A DNA stretch of 64,000 bases from Sulfitobacter sp. SK011 (GCF_003352065.1 NZ_CP025803.1:1963574-2027573), one strand, 5' to 3'; counted from the first letter of the stretch, positions 1 to 9,908 are shown. The notes: generated from the letters alone by a model not told the origin. Numbers and translations: made by a program.

Positions 1-549
1 GACGTTGTAATCGGCGGCCTTTTTGCGGCACTCATCGGCACATCGGCGGTGGCCTCTGGCCTCAAGATCGAAGTGGCCGGTGAGGCCAACGGCACCATCA
101 CTATTGACTTGCTCGAAGATGTTGCACCTCTGCACACCGCACGGATCACTGAACTCGCTGCGGCAGGGGCGTATGATGGTGTGGTGTTTCACCGCGTGAT
201 TGATGGCTTTATGGCACAAACCGGTGACGTGCAGTTTGGCAAGTCTGATGGCGACACGGCGCGTGCTGGCATGGGCGGATCGGATATGCCGGATGTTCCG
301 GCTGAATTCTCTGAGATTCCTTTTGACAAGGGCGTGGTGGGGATGGCGCGGTCGCAAAGCCCTGACAGTGCCAACAGCCAGTTCTTCATCATGTTTGATG
401 CCGGTCATTTCCTGAATGGCGAGTACACGGTGGTGGGCCGGGTGACGGACGGACAGGATATCGTTGATGCGATCAAACGCGGCACCGGCGGTAACGGCAC
501 TGTGGTTGGCGATCCTGACGTGATGCAGAAAGTCACTGTGATCGACTGA
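1..549 (+). CDS. Exported cyclophilin-type peptidyl-prolyl isomerase (5' end outside window)
   Basis: Cis-trans isomerase acting on prolyl bonds during protein folding, probably periplasmic. The cyclophilin core is clear: FHRVIDGFMAQTGD carries the catalytic Arg and the Q-x-G-D signature, and NSQFFIM forms the active-site strand. The reading frame is open to the first base of the window and there encodes a hydrophobic stretch ending in a signal-peptidase-like site before SGLKIEV, so the gene starts upstream of the window. A GTG at 49 would give a 166-residue form without the signal peptide; I consider it internal. A good terminator follows the stop codon. Confidence 0.9.
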   Translation, partial: DVVIGGLFAALIGTSAVASGLKIEVAGEANGTITIDLLEDVAPLHTARITELAAAGAYDGVVFHRVIDGFMAQTGDVQFGKSDGDTARAGMGGSDMPDVPAEFSEIPFDKGVVGMARSQSPDSANSQFFIMFDAGHFLNGEYTVVGRVTDGQDIVDAIKRGTGGNGTVVGDPDVMQKVTVID

Positions 550-571
550 GGGCAGCGGCCACAACGTTAAA

Positions 572-606
572 AAAACAAAAGGCGGTCCAGCACGGGCCGC
601 CTTTTT
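572..606 (+). terminator. Rho-independent terminator of the cyclophilin gene
   Basis: An 8-bp stem (GGCGGTCC / GGGCCGCC, one G-U pair) with a short loop is preceded by A-rich sequence and followed by five T, 23 bp after the stop codon. Confidence 0.85.
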
Positions 607-673
607 GCATGCGCGGGGGCCGACGCGGCGGTGCCGCTGTGGTCAGGTCGGGCTAGGGATTTGCATCAGGCAT

Positions 674-706
674 AAAAAAGGGCACCGCAGCGTGCTGCGA
701 TGCCTT
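674..706 (-). terminator. Rho-independent terminator of the bactofilin operon
   Basis: Read on the minus strand, a 10-bp stem (GGCATCGCAG / CTGCGGTGCC, one G-U pair) with a CACG loop is followed by six T. It lies just downstream of the bactofilin stop codon. Confidence 0.85.
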
Positions 707-731
707 AAGTCGTTGGTTGCCGTCCTAGCCG

Positions 732-1241
732 TTAAGAGGCGGGGTTCGACTTTTGCGCTGGTGCACCTTTGGCACCGGGGTTCAGCGGATCGTCCTGACG
801 CTGAACCGAACCTTCAAAATGCGCACCCGATTCGATGGCGATGGTCTTGTGAATGATGTCGCCTTCAACCCGTGCAGTCGACGTCAGGCGGACCTTGAGG
901 CCACGCACACGTCCGACAATGCGGCCATTGATCACAACGTCATCGGCAATCACTTCGCCCTTGATGGTGGCGGTTTCACCAATGGTCAGCAGATGTGCGC
1001 GAATGTCACCTTCAACCGTGCCTTCGACCTGAATGTCGCCGGTGGTTTTCATATTGCCCGTGACGTGCAAATCCGCTGAAAGCACAGAGGCTGGCGGTTT
1101 CGCTTTGGGCGCGCTGGCCTTGAATTCATTGGGCTTGGGTGCCGAAGGGGCACCAGATGCCGATACATTCGAGGTCGTTGGTTTGTGCGCATCGCCGTCC
1201 TTTTGAGGGGCGGGATCGTTGATTTTGCTTTTAGAAAACAT
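732..1241 (-). CDS. Bactofilin (polymer-forming cytoskeletal protein)
   Basis: Bactofilins self-assemble into nucleotide-independent filaments at the inner membrane and help localise cell-wall enzymes. The 169-residue protein has a disordered Pro/Ala/Lys-rich N-terminus (about residues 1-50). A right-handed beta-helix core follows (about 52-145), with the typical recurring hydrophobic/Gly pattern (VEGTVEGDIRA, IKGEVIADDVVINGRIVGRV). Its start overlaps the end of the upstream M23 peptidase gene by 11 bp, so the two are probably translationally coupled. Bactofilin next to an M23 peptidase is a recurrent pairing in proteobacteria, which supports a role in wall shaping. AAGG lies about 9 nt before the ATG. 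Confidence 0.9.
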   Translation of the reverse strand: MFSKSKINDPAPQKDGDAHKPTTSNVSASGAPSAPKPNEFKASAPKAKPPASVLSADLHVTGNMKTTGDIQVEGTVEGDIRAHLLTIGETATIKGEVIADDVVINGRIVGRVRGLKVRLTSTARVEGDIIHKTIAIESGAHFEGSVQRQDDPLNPGAKGAPAQKSNPAS

Positions 1242-2559
1242 CGTTTGCAGCCTTGATATAGATCATGGGGTTAACAGCTTTGCCACCTACACGGACTTCA
1301 TAGTGGAGGTGGACACCGGTGACCCGTCCAGACGCTCCCATATCACCAATATGCTGTCCGCGCGAGACCCTTTGGCCTACTTTTACGCGAATACGCGATT
1401 GATGAGCGTATCTTGTCTCAATGCCAAAGTCGTGTTTGATTTTGACCAGTCGTCCATAACCCGATTGCCATCCTGCGTGGGTGACAACGCCGTCCGCCGT
1501 GGCATAAAGCGGGGTGCCGGCGCTGGCCGCGAAATCAACGCCTGAGTGCATGCGCCGACCACCGGTTTTGGGATCGCGGCGAAACCCGAACTGGCTGGTA
1601 AAGCGAAACCCGTTTTTCACGGGTTTTGCAAAGGGCGCTTTTTCAGCGGCGATGCGGTAAAGGTTCAGACGGTCCATCTGATCCAGCAACCGGTTGGCAC
1701 GCAATGTATCAGGGGTAGGCTCTTCGCCGCGCGTGGTAAACGACAGCGGCGTCATCGGGCCACCCTGACCGGAATAGCCGCGTTTCACAGTGGCCAGAAT
1801 GCTCTCGGTGGGCATGCCTGCATTGCGGAACATTTTATCAAGCGGGGCAACCGAAACGGTCATCGCTTCTTCCAACTGGCGAAAGATCGCGTCGTTCTGG
1901 TCGCGCATCAGCGCAATCTCTTGGGTCATTTCATCGGCGTAAAGCAATGCGTCCTGCGCATCGACAATCACCTGATCACGTTCTTTTGCCGTGCGGGCCA
2001 ATGCCTCAGCCAGAAAATCAATCGGGGCGTTGCTGGCGGCGGTTTGAATGACCCCTGTGCCGCCTTCTTCGAGGTCGCCTTGCAATTCAGCAAGCTGCGT
2101 GCGCGCGATTTCACGGTCTTTCATCGTGTCGCGCAACGTCGACTGGATCACGTCAATACCGGTTTCCAGTTCGCGGCGGTGGGTCTCTGATTCCAACAAC
2201 TCCGACTGCATCACAGAAATCTGTTTCAGGGCGGCATTGAACCTGTTTTGCGCGGCAAGTGCTTCGTCGGCGCGGGTGTCGCGCTGAGCAGACAGGTCAT
2301 TCAGGCGGGCCTGATAGGTGCGCTGATCCCGTTTGGCCTGCTCGCGGAAATTGCCGGAACCGATGCTGTCCATCAAAATGATGGCCGTCGCCACAATCGC
2401 CCATGCCACCAGCAAGGCGGAGCCCGCAAATGCAATCAGCTGGGTGCTGGGGTGTAAACGGATAAAGCGCGTATCATTGTCAGATTTCAGGAACACCCGG
2501 CGTTCGGGAAAGTGTCGTTCCAGTATGGAATGGATTTTGATAGCGATCCGTGTGCGCAC
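1231..2559 (-). CDS. M23 family (LytM) metallopeptidase, membrane-anchored
   Basis: Predicted peptidoglycan DD-endopeptidase or divisome/elongasome-associated LytM protein. From N to C it has a cytoplasmic basic segment, one membrane helix (about residues 38-62), a long periplasmic coiled coil (about 70-215, rich in Glu/Gln/Leu), and a C-terminal LytM domain. Zinc ligands are visible as H-x3-D in MHSGVDFAA and the HLH of GVHLHYEVR (about residues 417-419), so it is probably active rather than a degenerate EnvC-type activator. It starts at GTG with GAGG 8 nt upstream. It is the first gene of an operon with the bactofilin. Confidence 0.88.
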   Translation of the reverse strand: MRTRIAIKIHSILERHFPERRVFLKSDNDTRFIRLHPSTQLIAFAGSALLVAWAIVATAIILMDSIGSGNFREQAKRDQRTYQARLNDLSAQRDTRADEALAAQNRFNAALKQISVMQSELLESETHRRELETGIDVIQSTLRDTMKDREIARTQLAELQGDLEEGGTGVIQTAASNAPIDFLAEALARTAKERDQVIVDAQDALLYADEMTQEIALMRDQNDAIFRQLEEAMTVSVAPLDKMFRNAGMPTESILATVKRGYSGQGGPMTPLSFTTRGEEPTPDTLRANRLLDQMDRLNLYRIAAEKAPFAKPVKNGFRFTSQFGFRRDPKTGGRRMHSGVDFAASAGTPLYATADGVVTHAGWQSGYGRLVKIKHDFGIETRYAHQSRIRVKVGQRVSRGQHIGDMGASGRVTGVHLHYEVRVGGKAVNPMIYIKAANDVF

Positions 2560-2746
2560 GTGTGATGTCCTCTTTTTTCGTCCCGAAAAGGCCCACCAAA
2601 TCCCCCTTTGGTGCGCTCGCTTTCATACGTCATTAGCCAGTGGGTGCCAATCGGGCAACCCTGATGACCAACGGCTTGGCGTCAAACCACCGGAATGGTA
2701 GAAATGGGCAAAAATCCGCCTATACCAACGACTTGCCGGATCAGCT

Positions 2747-3556
2747 TCATCCTTGTTCCGTCAGGGGCCAGTAAAAGTCAGGTGGGATACCCGCCTCGGC
2801 GCGCTTTTCTTCGTTAAACGGTGGCTTGAGAGCGCCGTGAAAATATTGCCGGACCAGCGCGTGAAACCGCTCTTTGGGGTCTTCGTCAAACCGCCCGCAT
2901 AAAAAATGAAACCATTTGCTGCCGTAAGCAACATGGGCAACTTCCTCGGCATAGATCGTCTCAAGCGCGGCGACGGCCCCTTTGTCTTTGGCCTGCTGGA
3001 AGATTCTGATCATGCCCGGGGTCACGTCGAGCCCTCGCGCCTCAAGCACCATCGGCACCACGGCAAGGCGTCCCATCAGATCTTCCGCGGTGTCTTCTGC
3101 GGCGCGCCACATGCCGGCATGGGCCGGCAATGCACCATAAAAGCTGCCTGCCGATTCAAGGCAATCACACATCAGATTAAAATGTTTGGATTCCTCATCT
3201 GCCGCTTTGACCCAATCATCATAGAACCCCATCGGCAGTTTCACATCGCAAAACCGCGCGATGATGTCCCAATGCAGATCGACCGCGTTCAATTCAATAT
3301 GGGCCACAGCGTGCAACAGTGCGATCCGACCCTCGGGCGTGCCGGGCTTGCGGTGGGGCACGTCGCGGGGGCGTAACAATTCGGGGCGCTCGGGCCTTGC
3401 GGGCTGCATCGGGGGGGAGGCGCGGCCCACGTCGGGCGTTTCACCCGCCGCACGCGCGGCTTGCCACTGGGCGGCAAAGCTGCGTGACATTTTGGTCTTT
3501 GCGCGGCCATCGCCACAGCGCAAAACGGCTTCGGCCATCTCTGCCAGCGGTTTCAC
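2747..3556 (-). CDS. DUF455 ferritin-like protein
   Basis: Family of ferritin-like four-helix proteins related to MiaE-type diiron enzymes; the exact reaction is not established. The carboxylate/His metal-ligand pattern is present: HIELNAVDLHWD (E and H), DEESKHF, and a second pair in EARGLDV and YAEEVAHV. Residues 1-75 look like an extended, Pro-rich N-terminal arm. The GTG start overlaps the stop of the upstream bcp gene (GTGA), so the two are translationally coupled. A role in iron or peroxide metabolism would fit that neighbour, but this is inference. Confidence 0.8.
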   Translation of the reverse strand: MKPLAEMAEAVLRCGDGRAKTKMSRSFAAQWQAARAAGETPDVGRASPPMQPARPERPELLRPRDVPHRKPGTPEGRIALLHAVAHIELNAVDLHWDIIARFCDVKLPMGFYDDWVKAADEESKHFNLMCDCLESAGSFYGALPAHAGMWRAAEDTAEDLMGRLAVVPMVLEARGLDVTPGMIRIFQQAKDKGAVAALETIYAEEVAHVAYGSKWFHFLCGRFDEDPKERFHALVRQYFHGALKPPFNEEKRAEAGIPPDFYWPLTEQG

Positions 3557-4014
3557 AAAGCGCGCACCGCTTCGAGAACCTCATCAACATGACCAGGCAC
3601 TTTGACCTTGCGCCAGATGCGCGCGATGGTGCCATCCGCGGCAATCAAATACGTCGCCCGCTCAATGCCCATGGATTTCTTGCCGTACATATTTTTCTCG
3701 ACCCAGACGCCATAGCTTTCTGTCACGCTGCCGTTCTCGTCTGACAAGAGCGGCACCGTCAGATCATGTTTGGCGGTGAACTTGTCATGCTTGGCCATGG
3801 TGTCGCGCGAAATGCCGAAAACCCGGGCACCTGCGGCCTCAAACGCTGCCAGATCTGCCGAAAATCCGATAGCTTCCTTGGTGCATCCGGGCGTGTCATC
3901 GCGTGGATAAAAGAACAGAACCACGGCCTTGCCCTTGAGGGCGCTCAGCGTAATGTCGCCGCCACCGGTGGCGGGCAGGGTGAAATCCGGGGCGGGCTGC
4001 GAAATCTCTGGCAT
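3553..4014 (-). CDS. bcp: Thioredoxin-dependent peroxiredoxin, BCP/PrxQ type
   Basis: Reduces hydroperoxides using a peroxidatic cysteine. The active-site segment FYPRDDTPGCTKEA places the catalytic Cys at residue 44, with the conserved Thr and Arg of the fold. The usual resolving Cys five residues later is Ile49, and I see no other cysteine in the 153 residues, so the enzyme should work as a 1-Cys peroxiredoxin that depends on an external thiol. It is the first gene of a pair with DUF455. The length is normal for the family. Confidence 0.92.
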   Translation of the reverse strand: MPEISQPAPDFTLPATGGGDITLSALKGKAVVLFFYPRDDTPGCTKEAIGFSADLAAFEAAGARVFGISRDTMAKHDKFTAKHDLTVPLLSDENGSVTESYGVWVEKNMYGKKSMGIERATYLIAADGTIARIWRKVKVPGHVDEVLEAVRAL

Positions 4015-4100
4015 GGCTCACTTTCTATTCACTTGGAAGGGCAGGTAAGGGCTGTCATACTAGGGCGAAATTGGCAACGGCCAAGCCCCCCTGAATTCCC

Positions 4101-7100
4101 ATGACATGGACATCAATGACCAAAAGCGTCGCCCCACCCACACCAAAGCCGCGCCGCCGTCGATTGCGCCTCGCCGGGGTCTGGTCACTGGCGATGACGA
4201 TGCTTGTGGTGATCGCCGCAGCGAGCGCGCTCATCTACGTGAAAGAACGCCCCATCACCGCGCCACAATGGGTGCAATCGCGTATTGAGGCGCGGATCGC
4301 ACAAGAGATGCCGCAAGCCCGCGTGACATTTGGCGAAATGGTCTTTGTCATGGATGAAGGGTGGCGGCCCCGTGCGCTGCTTCGAGATGTTTCCGTGGAC
4401 ACACCCACAGGCACGCAGATCATCGGCTTTAACGAACTCAAAGCATCATTTTCCATGCGCGCCCTGATGCGCGGTGTCGTGCAGCCGCGTGATGTATCGC
4501 TGTCCGGGGTCTATGCCGCACTCAGGCGGGGCGAGAACGGGCGCGTTTCCCTGATCGCGGGCACCGCACCATCGGCCCCCCGGCGCGAAGCCGCAACACT
4601 GCCACAGCTGATCGGGCAGATGGATCAGGTGTTGGATACGCCTGCGTTGAGCGCGCTGGTCAACATTGAACTGCGCGCCCTGACGCTGCGCTATGAAGAC
4701 GTCCGGTCCGGTCGGGTCTGGACATTGGATGGCGGGCGGATCGTCGCGACCCGCAAAGGCAAGGCGTTGACCTTGGCTGCGGATCTGGCTGTGCTGAGTG
4801 GCGGGGCGGGCGTGGCCACGCTGGCGGCCAATTACACCAGCGATATTGGTGATACGGCAGCCGAATTCGGGGTCAGTTTTGATGGCATTGCAGCCCCGGA
4901 TATTGCCGCCCAGGGCCCCGCATTCGCATGGCTCGACGTGCTGCGCGCGCCAATTTCGGGCTCCGTGCGCAGTGGTCTGGACGAAAACGGTCGCTTTGCG
5001 CCGATCAACGCCACCTTGCAGATCGGGGCCGGGGTAGTGCAGCCGAACGAGCAGACCAAACCGATCCCCTTTGAGGGTGCGCGCAGTTACTTCAGCTATG
5101 ATCCGGCAGAACAATTGTTGCGGTTCGACTCCCTGTCCGTGCGCAGCCAATGGGTCAGCGGGCAGGCCAGCGGAACCGCCGCCTTGGGGGGTGTGGGGGC
5201 GGGCGGACAGCTGACCGATCTGGTCGGGCAATTCACCCTGACAGACCTGACGGCAAATCCGCTGAACCTTTATCCTGAACCTGTGAGCCTCGCCGAGGCA
5301 GACATTGATTTCCAAATGAAGCTGAAACCGTTTCGCGTCCAACTGGGTCGGTTGCAAATCTCCGATCAGGGACAGACACTGCTTGTTGATGGCGGGTTGC
5401 AGGCCGATCCCAACGGCTGGCGGCTGTCATTGGATGGGCGCATGGACGGGGTGCGACCTGAGCGGCTGTTGGAACTATGGCCAGAGCGGCTCAAGCCCAA
5501 GACCCGCACCTGGCTGGTTGAAAACCTGCAATCCGGGGTGCTGAGCAATATTGATCTGGCCTTGCGCCGCAGTCCCGATGCGCCGCCGCAAACCTATCTC
5601 GCATTTGATTATCACGATGCCACGGTGCGTTTCATGCGCACCATGCCGCCCGTTACCAAAGGGCGCGGCCACATGAGCCTGAACGATAACCGTCTTGTGG
5701 TGACCGTGGATGATGGTCAGGTCATCGCCCCCCAAGGGGGTGCCGTTACCTTGAGCGGATCGTCGTTTATCATGCCTGATGTACGGGTTAAGGATGGGCC
5801 GCCGTCCGTTATCCGGCTTTTGACACGCTCAACGCTCACCGCCGCGCTGTCTTTGCTGAACCAAGAACCGATGAAGGTTATGGACAAGGTCAAGCTGCCT
5901 GTCGATCTGGCCGATGCACAGGCGGTCCTCGAAGGGACTTTGGCGGTGCCGCTGAGGAAAGGCGGCGACCCCAGAGATGTCAAATTTCATGCGACCGGTG
6001 ATCTGGTGTCGCTGCGCACTGACACATTGGTCAAAGGGCGCGCGTTGCGGGCCGCACGGCTTAAGGTATCGGTCGACAATGATGGGCTGGTCATCTCTGG
6101 CAAAGGGCGCATTGACGGGGTGCCCTTTGACGGCACATGGACGCAGCCGATCGGTGCGGGGGCCAGCAAGAGCGCCTTGCGCGGTGATGTGAGCCTGACC
6201 CAGACCACACTTGATGCGTTTGGCATCACCTTGCCGTCGGGCATGTTTTCCGGCGAAGGCAGCGCCCGGATCGCCCTTGATTTTCAGCGGGACACGCCGC
6301 CAAAATTTGCTCTTGGGTCGGACCTGCGCGGGATCTCGCTTTCGGTGCCGCAATTGTCATGGGTCAAACCACGCTCAGCATCCGGAAATTTGCAGGTCTC
6401 GGGACAATTGGGGACGACACCACAGGTCGATGTGCTGCAAATCGAAGGGGCCGGGCTAAGCGCCAAAGGCTCGGTGCGTCTTGCGGAAGGCGGCTCCTTG
6501 GAACGGGTGCGCTTTGACCGTCTGCGCCTTGGTGGATGGCTCGATATCCCGGTCGACCTGATCGGGCAGGGCAAGGGCAACCCGGTTCAGGTGGTGTTGC
6601 GCGGTGGCATCCTTGATCTGCGCCGCGCTGAATTTGGCAAACCAAACGCGAATGCGCCACCCGGTCCGCCAATGATTGTCATTCTGGACCGGTTGCAGAT
6701 TACCGACACCATCGCGCTGACCGGCCTGAACGGGCGCTTTGACACAGCGCGCGGTCTGGACGGGGCGTTTCAGGCGCAACTGAATGGTGGATCACCTGTT
6801 GAGGGGCGCGTGAGCCCGCAACAAGGGCGCAGTGCTGTGCGGCTGATCTCTGCCGATGCAGGCGGTGTGCTGCGCGCGGCGGGCTTGCTCAAACAGGTCG
6901 TTGGCGGTCAATTGACGCTGTCGTTGTTGCCGGTCGGATCGGGCGGTGCCTTTGACGGGCGGCTGACGATTGGTGATGTGCGCATTAAGGACGCACCGGG
7001 CATCGCCGCCTTGCTCAATGCCGTTTCCGTCGTGGGCCTGATCAATGAACTGAATGGCGACGGTATCTATTTTGATGATGTTGAAGCGGATTTCAGGCTG

Positions 7101-7484
7101 ACCCCGAACCGGCTGACCCTGACCAAGGCCAGCGCCGTGGGCGCATCCATGGGGCTGTCGATGGACGGCATCTATGTTTTGGACAGCGGGCAGGTGAACA
7201 TGCAGGGCGTGATCACGCCTGTCTATCTGCTCAATGGGATCGGGTCGATTTTCACCCGCAAGGGCGAGGGGTTGATCGGGTTCAACTATACCCTCAAAGG
7301 TCCGGCCAAAGCGCCAAATGTCTCGGTCAATCCGCTGTCGGCCCTGACGCCCGGCGGTCTTCGGGAAATCTTTCGTGCCCCGGCACCCGAATTGCCCGCC
7401 GTTGACGGCGTCACCGGATCAACCTTGCCCGCACCGCCACCCGAACGCGATAAACCAGTTGTCCTGCGCGGCGAGGATCGGTAG
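4101..7484 (+). CDS. AsmA/YhdP-like large envelope protein (DUF3971)
   Basis: A 1127-residue protein with one N-terminal membrane helix (about residues 25-46) after an Arg-rich cytoplasmic start. A very long beta-strand-rich periplasmic part follows, and its C-terminal third is of the AsmA C-terminal type (region around YFDDVEADFRLTPNRLTL to LLNGIGSIF). Large AsmA-like proteins such as YhdP are thought to form hydrophobic bridges moving phospholipid to the outer membrane; assigning that role here is by family only. ATGs at 4101 and 4116 are both possible starts, and neither has a strong Shine-Dalgarno. It lies 9 bp before queA, probably in one transcript. Confidence 0.75.
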   Translation: MTWTSMTKSVAPPTPKPRRRRLRLAGVWSLAMTMLVVIAAASALIYVKERPITAPQWVQSRIEARIAQEMPQARVTFGEMVFVMDEGWRPRALLRDVSVDTPTGTQIIGFNELKASFSMRALMRGVVQPRDVSLSGVYAALRRGENGRVSLIAGTAPSAPRREAATLPQLIGQMDQVLDTPALSALVNIELRALTLRYEDVRSGRVWTLDGGRIVATRKGKALTLAADLAVLSGGAGVATLAANYTSDIGDTAAEFGVSFDGIAAPDIAAQGPAFAWLDVLRAPISGSVRSGLDENGRFAPINATLQIGAGVVQPNEQTKPIPFEGARSYFSYDPAEQLLRFDSLSVRSQWVSGQASGTAALGGVGAGGQLTDLVGQFTLTDLTANPLNLYPEPVSLAEADIDFQMKLKPFRVQLGRLQISDQGQTLLVDGGLQADPNGWRLSLDGRMDGVRPERLLELWPERLKPKTRTWLVENLQSGVLSNIDLALRRSPDAPPQTYLAFDYHDATVRFMRTMPPVTKGRGHMSLNDNRLVVTVDDGQVIAPQGGAVTLSGSSFIMPDVRVKDGPPSVIRLLTRSTLTAALSLLNQEPMKVMDKVKLPVDLADAQAVLEGTLAVPLRKGGDPRDVKFHATGDLVSLRTDTLVKGRALRAARLKVSVDNDGLVISGKGRIDGVPFDGTWTQPIGAGASKSALRGDVSLTQTTLDAFGITLPSGMFSGEGSARIALDFQRDTPPKFALGSDLRGISLSVPQLSWVKPRSASGNLQVSGQLGTTPQVDVLQIEGAGLSAKGSVRLAEGGSLERVRFDRLRLGGWLDIPVDLIGQGKGNPVQVVLRGGILDLRRAEFGKPNANAPPGPPMIVILDRLQITDTIALTGLNGRFDTARGLDGAFQAQLNGGSPVEGRVSPQQGRSAVRLISADAGGVLRAAGLLKQVVGGQLTLSLLPVGSGGAFDGRLTIGDVRIKDAPGIAALLNAVSVVGLINELNGDGIYFDDVEADFRLTPNRLTLTKASAVGASMGLSMDGIYVLDSGQVNMQGVITPVYLLNGIGSIFTRKGEGLIGFNYTLKGPAKAPNVSVNPLSALTPGGLREIFRAPAPELPAVDGVTGSTLPAPPPERDKPVVLRGEDR

Positions 7485-7493
7485 GGCGCGGCC

Positions 7494-8546
7494 ATGAAAC
7501 TGTCTGACTTTGATTTTGACCTGCCCGAAACCTTGATCGCCACCCGCCCCGCTGTGCCGCGTTCCTCGGCGCGCATGCTGGTGGCGCAGGGTGATGATCT
7601 GCATGATGGCCATGTGACCGACCTTACCACCTGGTTGCGGGCCGGGGATTTGCTGGTGCTCAACGACACCAAGGTGATCCCCGCGCGCCTGACGGGCCAG
7701 CGGGTCCGCGACAGCACCCAAGGACGTGTGCAGGCCAGGATCGAGGTGACTTTGCTGGAGCCGCGCGCAGATGGCACATGGGCCGCGCTGATCAAACCGC
7801 TGCGCAAGCTCAAGATCGGGGAAACCGTGGTGTTCAGCGCCGATCTGTCTGCGACACTGGACGGTGTTGCAGACGGGCAGGGCCATCTGCGGTTCAATTG
7901 CACAGGTGATGCCTTTGATGTTGCCCTCAATGCCGCAGGGGCCATGCCGCTGCCGCCCTACATCGCCGCCAAGCGGCCTGCCGATGCCCGGGACCTGACC
8001 GATTATCAGACCGTCTTTGCCCGCCGTGCGGGGGCCGTCGCCGCCCCGACGGCGTCGCTGCATTTTGACACCGGCCTGCTTGCCGCCCTTGCGGCGAAGG
8101 GCGTTAGAGTCACCCATGTCACGCTGCATGTGGGGGCCGGGACATTCCTGCCCGTCAAGGTCGACGACATCAGCCAGCACAAAATGCACAGCGAATGGGG
8201 TCAGGTCAGCGCCGCTGCGGCGGCTGACATTGCGGCCACCAAAGCGGCAGGCGGGCGCGTGATCCCAGTGGGGACAACTGCATTGCGCTTGATTGAAACC
8301 GCTGCCCGCACAGGCCAGATCGCCGCCTGGGAGGGCGACACGGACATCTTCATCACACCGGGTTTCAAATTTCAGGTCGCGGATGGTTTGATGACCAATT
8401 TTCATCTGCCCAAATCCACATTGATGATGCTGGTGTCCGCGCTGATGGGCACGCAAACCGTCAAAAACATCTATGCCCATGCGATTGCAGAACAATATCG
8501 GTTTTTTTCCTATGGCGACGCATCGCTGCTTTTTCCCGCCCCCTGA
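7494..8546 (+). CDS. queA: S-adenosylmethionine:tRNA ribosyltransferase-isomerase
   Basis: Transfers and isomerises the ribosyl part of AdoMet onto 7-aminomethyl-7-deazaguanine in tRNA to form epoxyqueuosine. The full-length 350-residue protein shows family blocks [13 protein letters not shown] (N-terminus), [14 protein letters not shown], the conserved APTASLHFD near the middle, [15 protein letters not shown], and [17 protein letters not shown]. Only 9 bp separate it from the AsmA-like gene upstream. Confidence 0.96.
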   Translation: MKLSDFDFDLPETLIATRPAVPRSSARMLVAQGDDLHDGHVTDLTTWLRAGDLLVLNDTKVIPARLTGQRVRDSTQGRVQARIEVTLLEPRADGTWAALIKPLRKLKIGETVVFSADLSATLDGVADGQGHLRFNCTGDAFDVALNAAGAMPLPPYIAAKRPADARDLTDYQTVFARRAGAVAAPTASLHFDTGLLAALAAKGVRVTHVTLHVGAGTFLPVKVDDISQHKMHSEWGQVSAAAAADIAATKAAGGRVIPVGTTALRLIETAARTGQIAAWEGDTDIFITPGFKFQVADGLMTNFHLPKSTLMMLVSALMGTQTVKNIYAHAIAEQYRFFSYGDASLLFPAP

Positions 8547-8645
8547 GGCCGCGCCGCAATTAAAGGCGCGCATGTCGTTCTAAGGGATGACTTGGGCCTT
8601 CAATAGGTTCAGGGAGGGGTCAAAAGTGACAAAGGATTCGGGCAG

Positions 8646-9908
8646 ATGATTCAGGTTTTGGCCAGCGCGTGGGCGCTCTTGCTTGGCATGGGATTGCTGA
8701 TGATCGGGAACGGGATGCAGGGCACCTTGCTCGGTATCCGGGGCGGCATTGAAGGGTTCTCGACTTTCGAGATGTCGATCGTGATGTCGTGCTATTTCGT
8801 GGGCTTTCTGGGTGGATCACGCATGGCACCCGGCATGATCCGGCGGGTTGGCCACGTGCGCGTCTTTGCAGCACTCGCATCGCTCATTTCAGCGGTGATG
8901 ATCCTCTATCCTACCTTTCCCAACATCATCATCTGGTCCCTGGGACGCGTGCTGATCGGGTTCTGTTTTTCTGCCGTGTATGTGACAGCGGAAAGCTGGC
9001 TCAACAACGCGGCAACCAATGAAAACCGGGGTCAGGCCTTGTCGCTTTACATGATCGTGCAGACGCTGGGCATTGTGCTTGCACAGGCGCTGTTGCTGAC
9101 CGCGGACCCGTCCGGGTTTGTCCTTTTTGTCATTCCATCGGTGCTGGTCAGCATCGCGGTGACGCCGATTTTGCTGTCGATCAGCCCGACACCTGCCTTT
9201 GACACCACCAAACCGATGAGCCTTCGGGAATTGTTGAATTTTTCCCCCTTGGGTTGTGTTGGCATGTTCCTTTTGGGGGGAGTGTTTTCCGCGCAATTCG
9301 GGATGGCAGCGGTTTACGGGGCCGAAGCCGGGCTCAGCGTGGCGCAGATTTCGATGTTTGTTGCGATGTTTTTTGTCGGGGCCGTGATCTTGCAATATCC
9401 GATCGGCTGGGTGTCTGACCGGATGGACCGCCGCACGCTGATTGTGATCGTTTCACTGGTTGGCGGGGGCGGGTCTGTGCTGGGTATGGTGCTTGGCCAT
9501 CTGTTCCCGATCCTGCTGGTTTCTGCCTTTGTGGTGGGGGGGATGTCAAACCCGCTCTATTCATTGCTGATTGCCCACACCAATGATTTTCTGGAACATG
9601 AAGACATGGCCGCCGCCTCCGGAGGTATGGTATTTATCAATGGCTTAGGGGCCATTCTTGGGCCAATCATCACCGGTTGGCTGATGGGAACAGCCTTGGG
9701 ACCGGGTGGCTTTTACCTGTTCACAGCCATCTTGTTTTTTGTGCTGGCGGGCTATGCCGCCTACCGCGCGACACAGCGCGCGGCCAAGCCCGTGGACGAG
9801 ACTGGCAATTATGTGCCGATCTATGCTTCGGCCACGCCGGTAGCAGTTGAATATGCACAGGAATACGCAATAGACGCCAGCCAGGATGCCGACGATGCGG
9901 GACATTAG
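8646..9908 (+). CDS. MFS transporter, YcaD-like
   Basis: A 420-residue major facilitator superfamily permease with about twelve hydrophobic segments. The A-loop-like motif between the domain halves reads GWVSDRMDRR. An early GGSRMAPGMIRRVGHVR segment and an AESWLNN motif resemble the YcaD-like subgroup, whose substrate is not known. The hydrophilic C-terminal tail (from about residue 375) is acidic and rich in Tyr/Ala. The gene stands alone, about 100 bp from both neighbours. Confidence 0.8.
   Translation: MIQVLASAWALLLGMGLLMIGNGMQGTLLGIRGGIEGFSTFEMSIVMSCYFVGFLGGSRMAPGMIRRVGHVRVFAALASLISAVMILYPTFPNIIIWSLGRVLIGFCFSAVYVTAESWLNNAATNENRGQALSLYMIVQTLGIVLAQALLLTADPSGFVLFVIPSVLVSIAVTPILLSISPTPAFDTTKPMSLRELLNFSPLGCVGMFLLGGVFSAQFGMAAVYGAEAGLSVAQISMFVAMFFVGAVILQYPIGWVSDRMDRRTLIVIVSLVGGGGSVLGMVLGHLFPILLVSAFVVGGMSNPLYSLLIAHTNDFLEHEDMAAASGGMVFINGLGAILGPIITGWLMGTALGPGGFYLFTAILFFVLAGYAAYRATQRAAKPVDETGNYVPIYASATPVAVEYAQEYAIDASQDADDAGH

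Noticed and set aside
2594..2613. CACCAAA / TTTGGTG palindrome upstream of the M23 gene
   Set aside because: Seven-bp arms with a 6-nt loop; too weak to call an operator without conservation data.
7419..8573. 384-codon frame opposite queA
   Set aside because: queA is certain; the antisense frame has a Gly/Arg/His-rich composition unlike a real protein.
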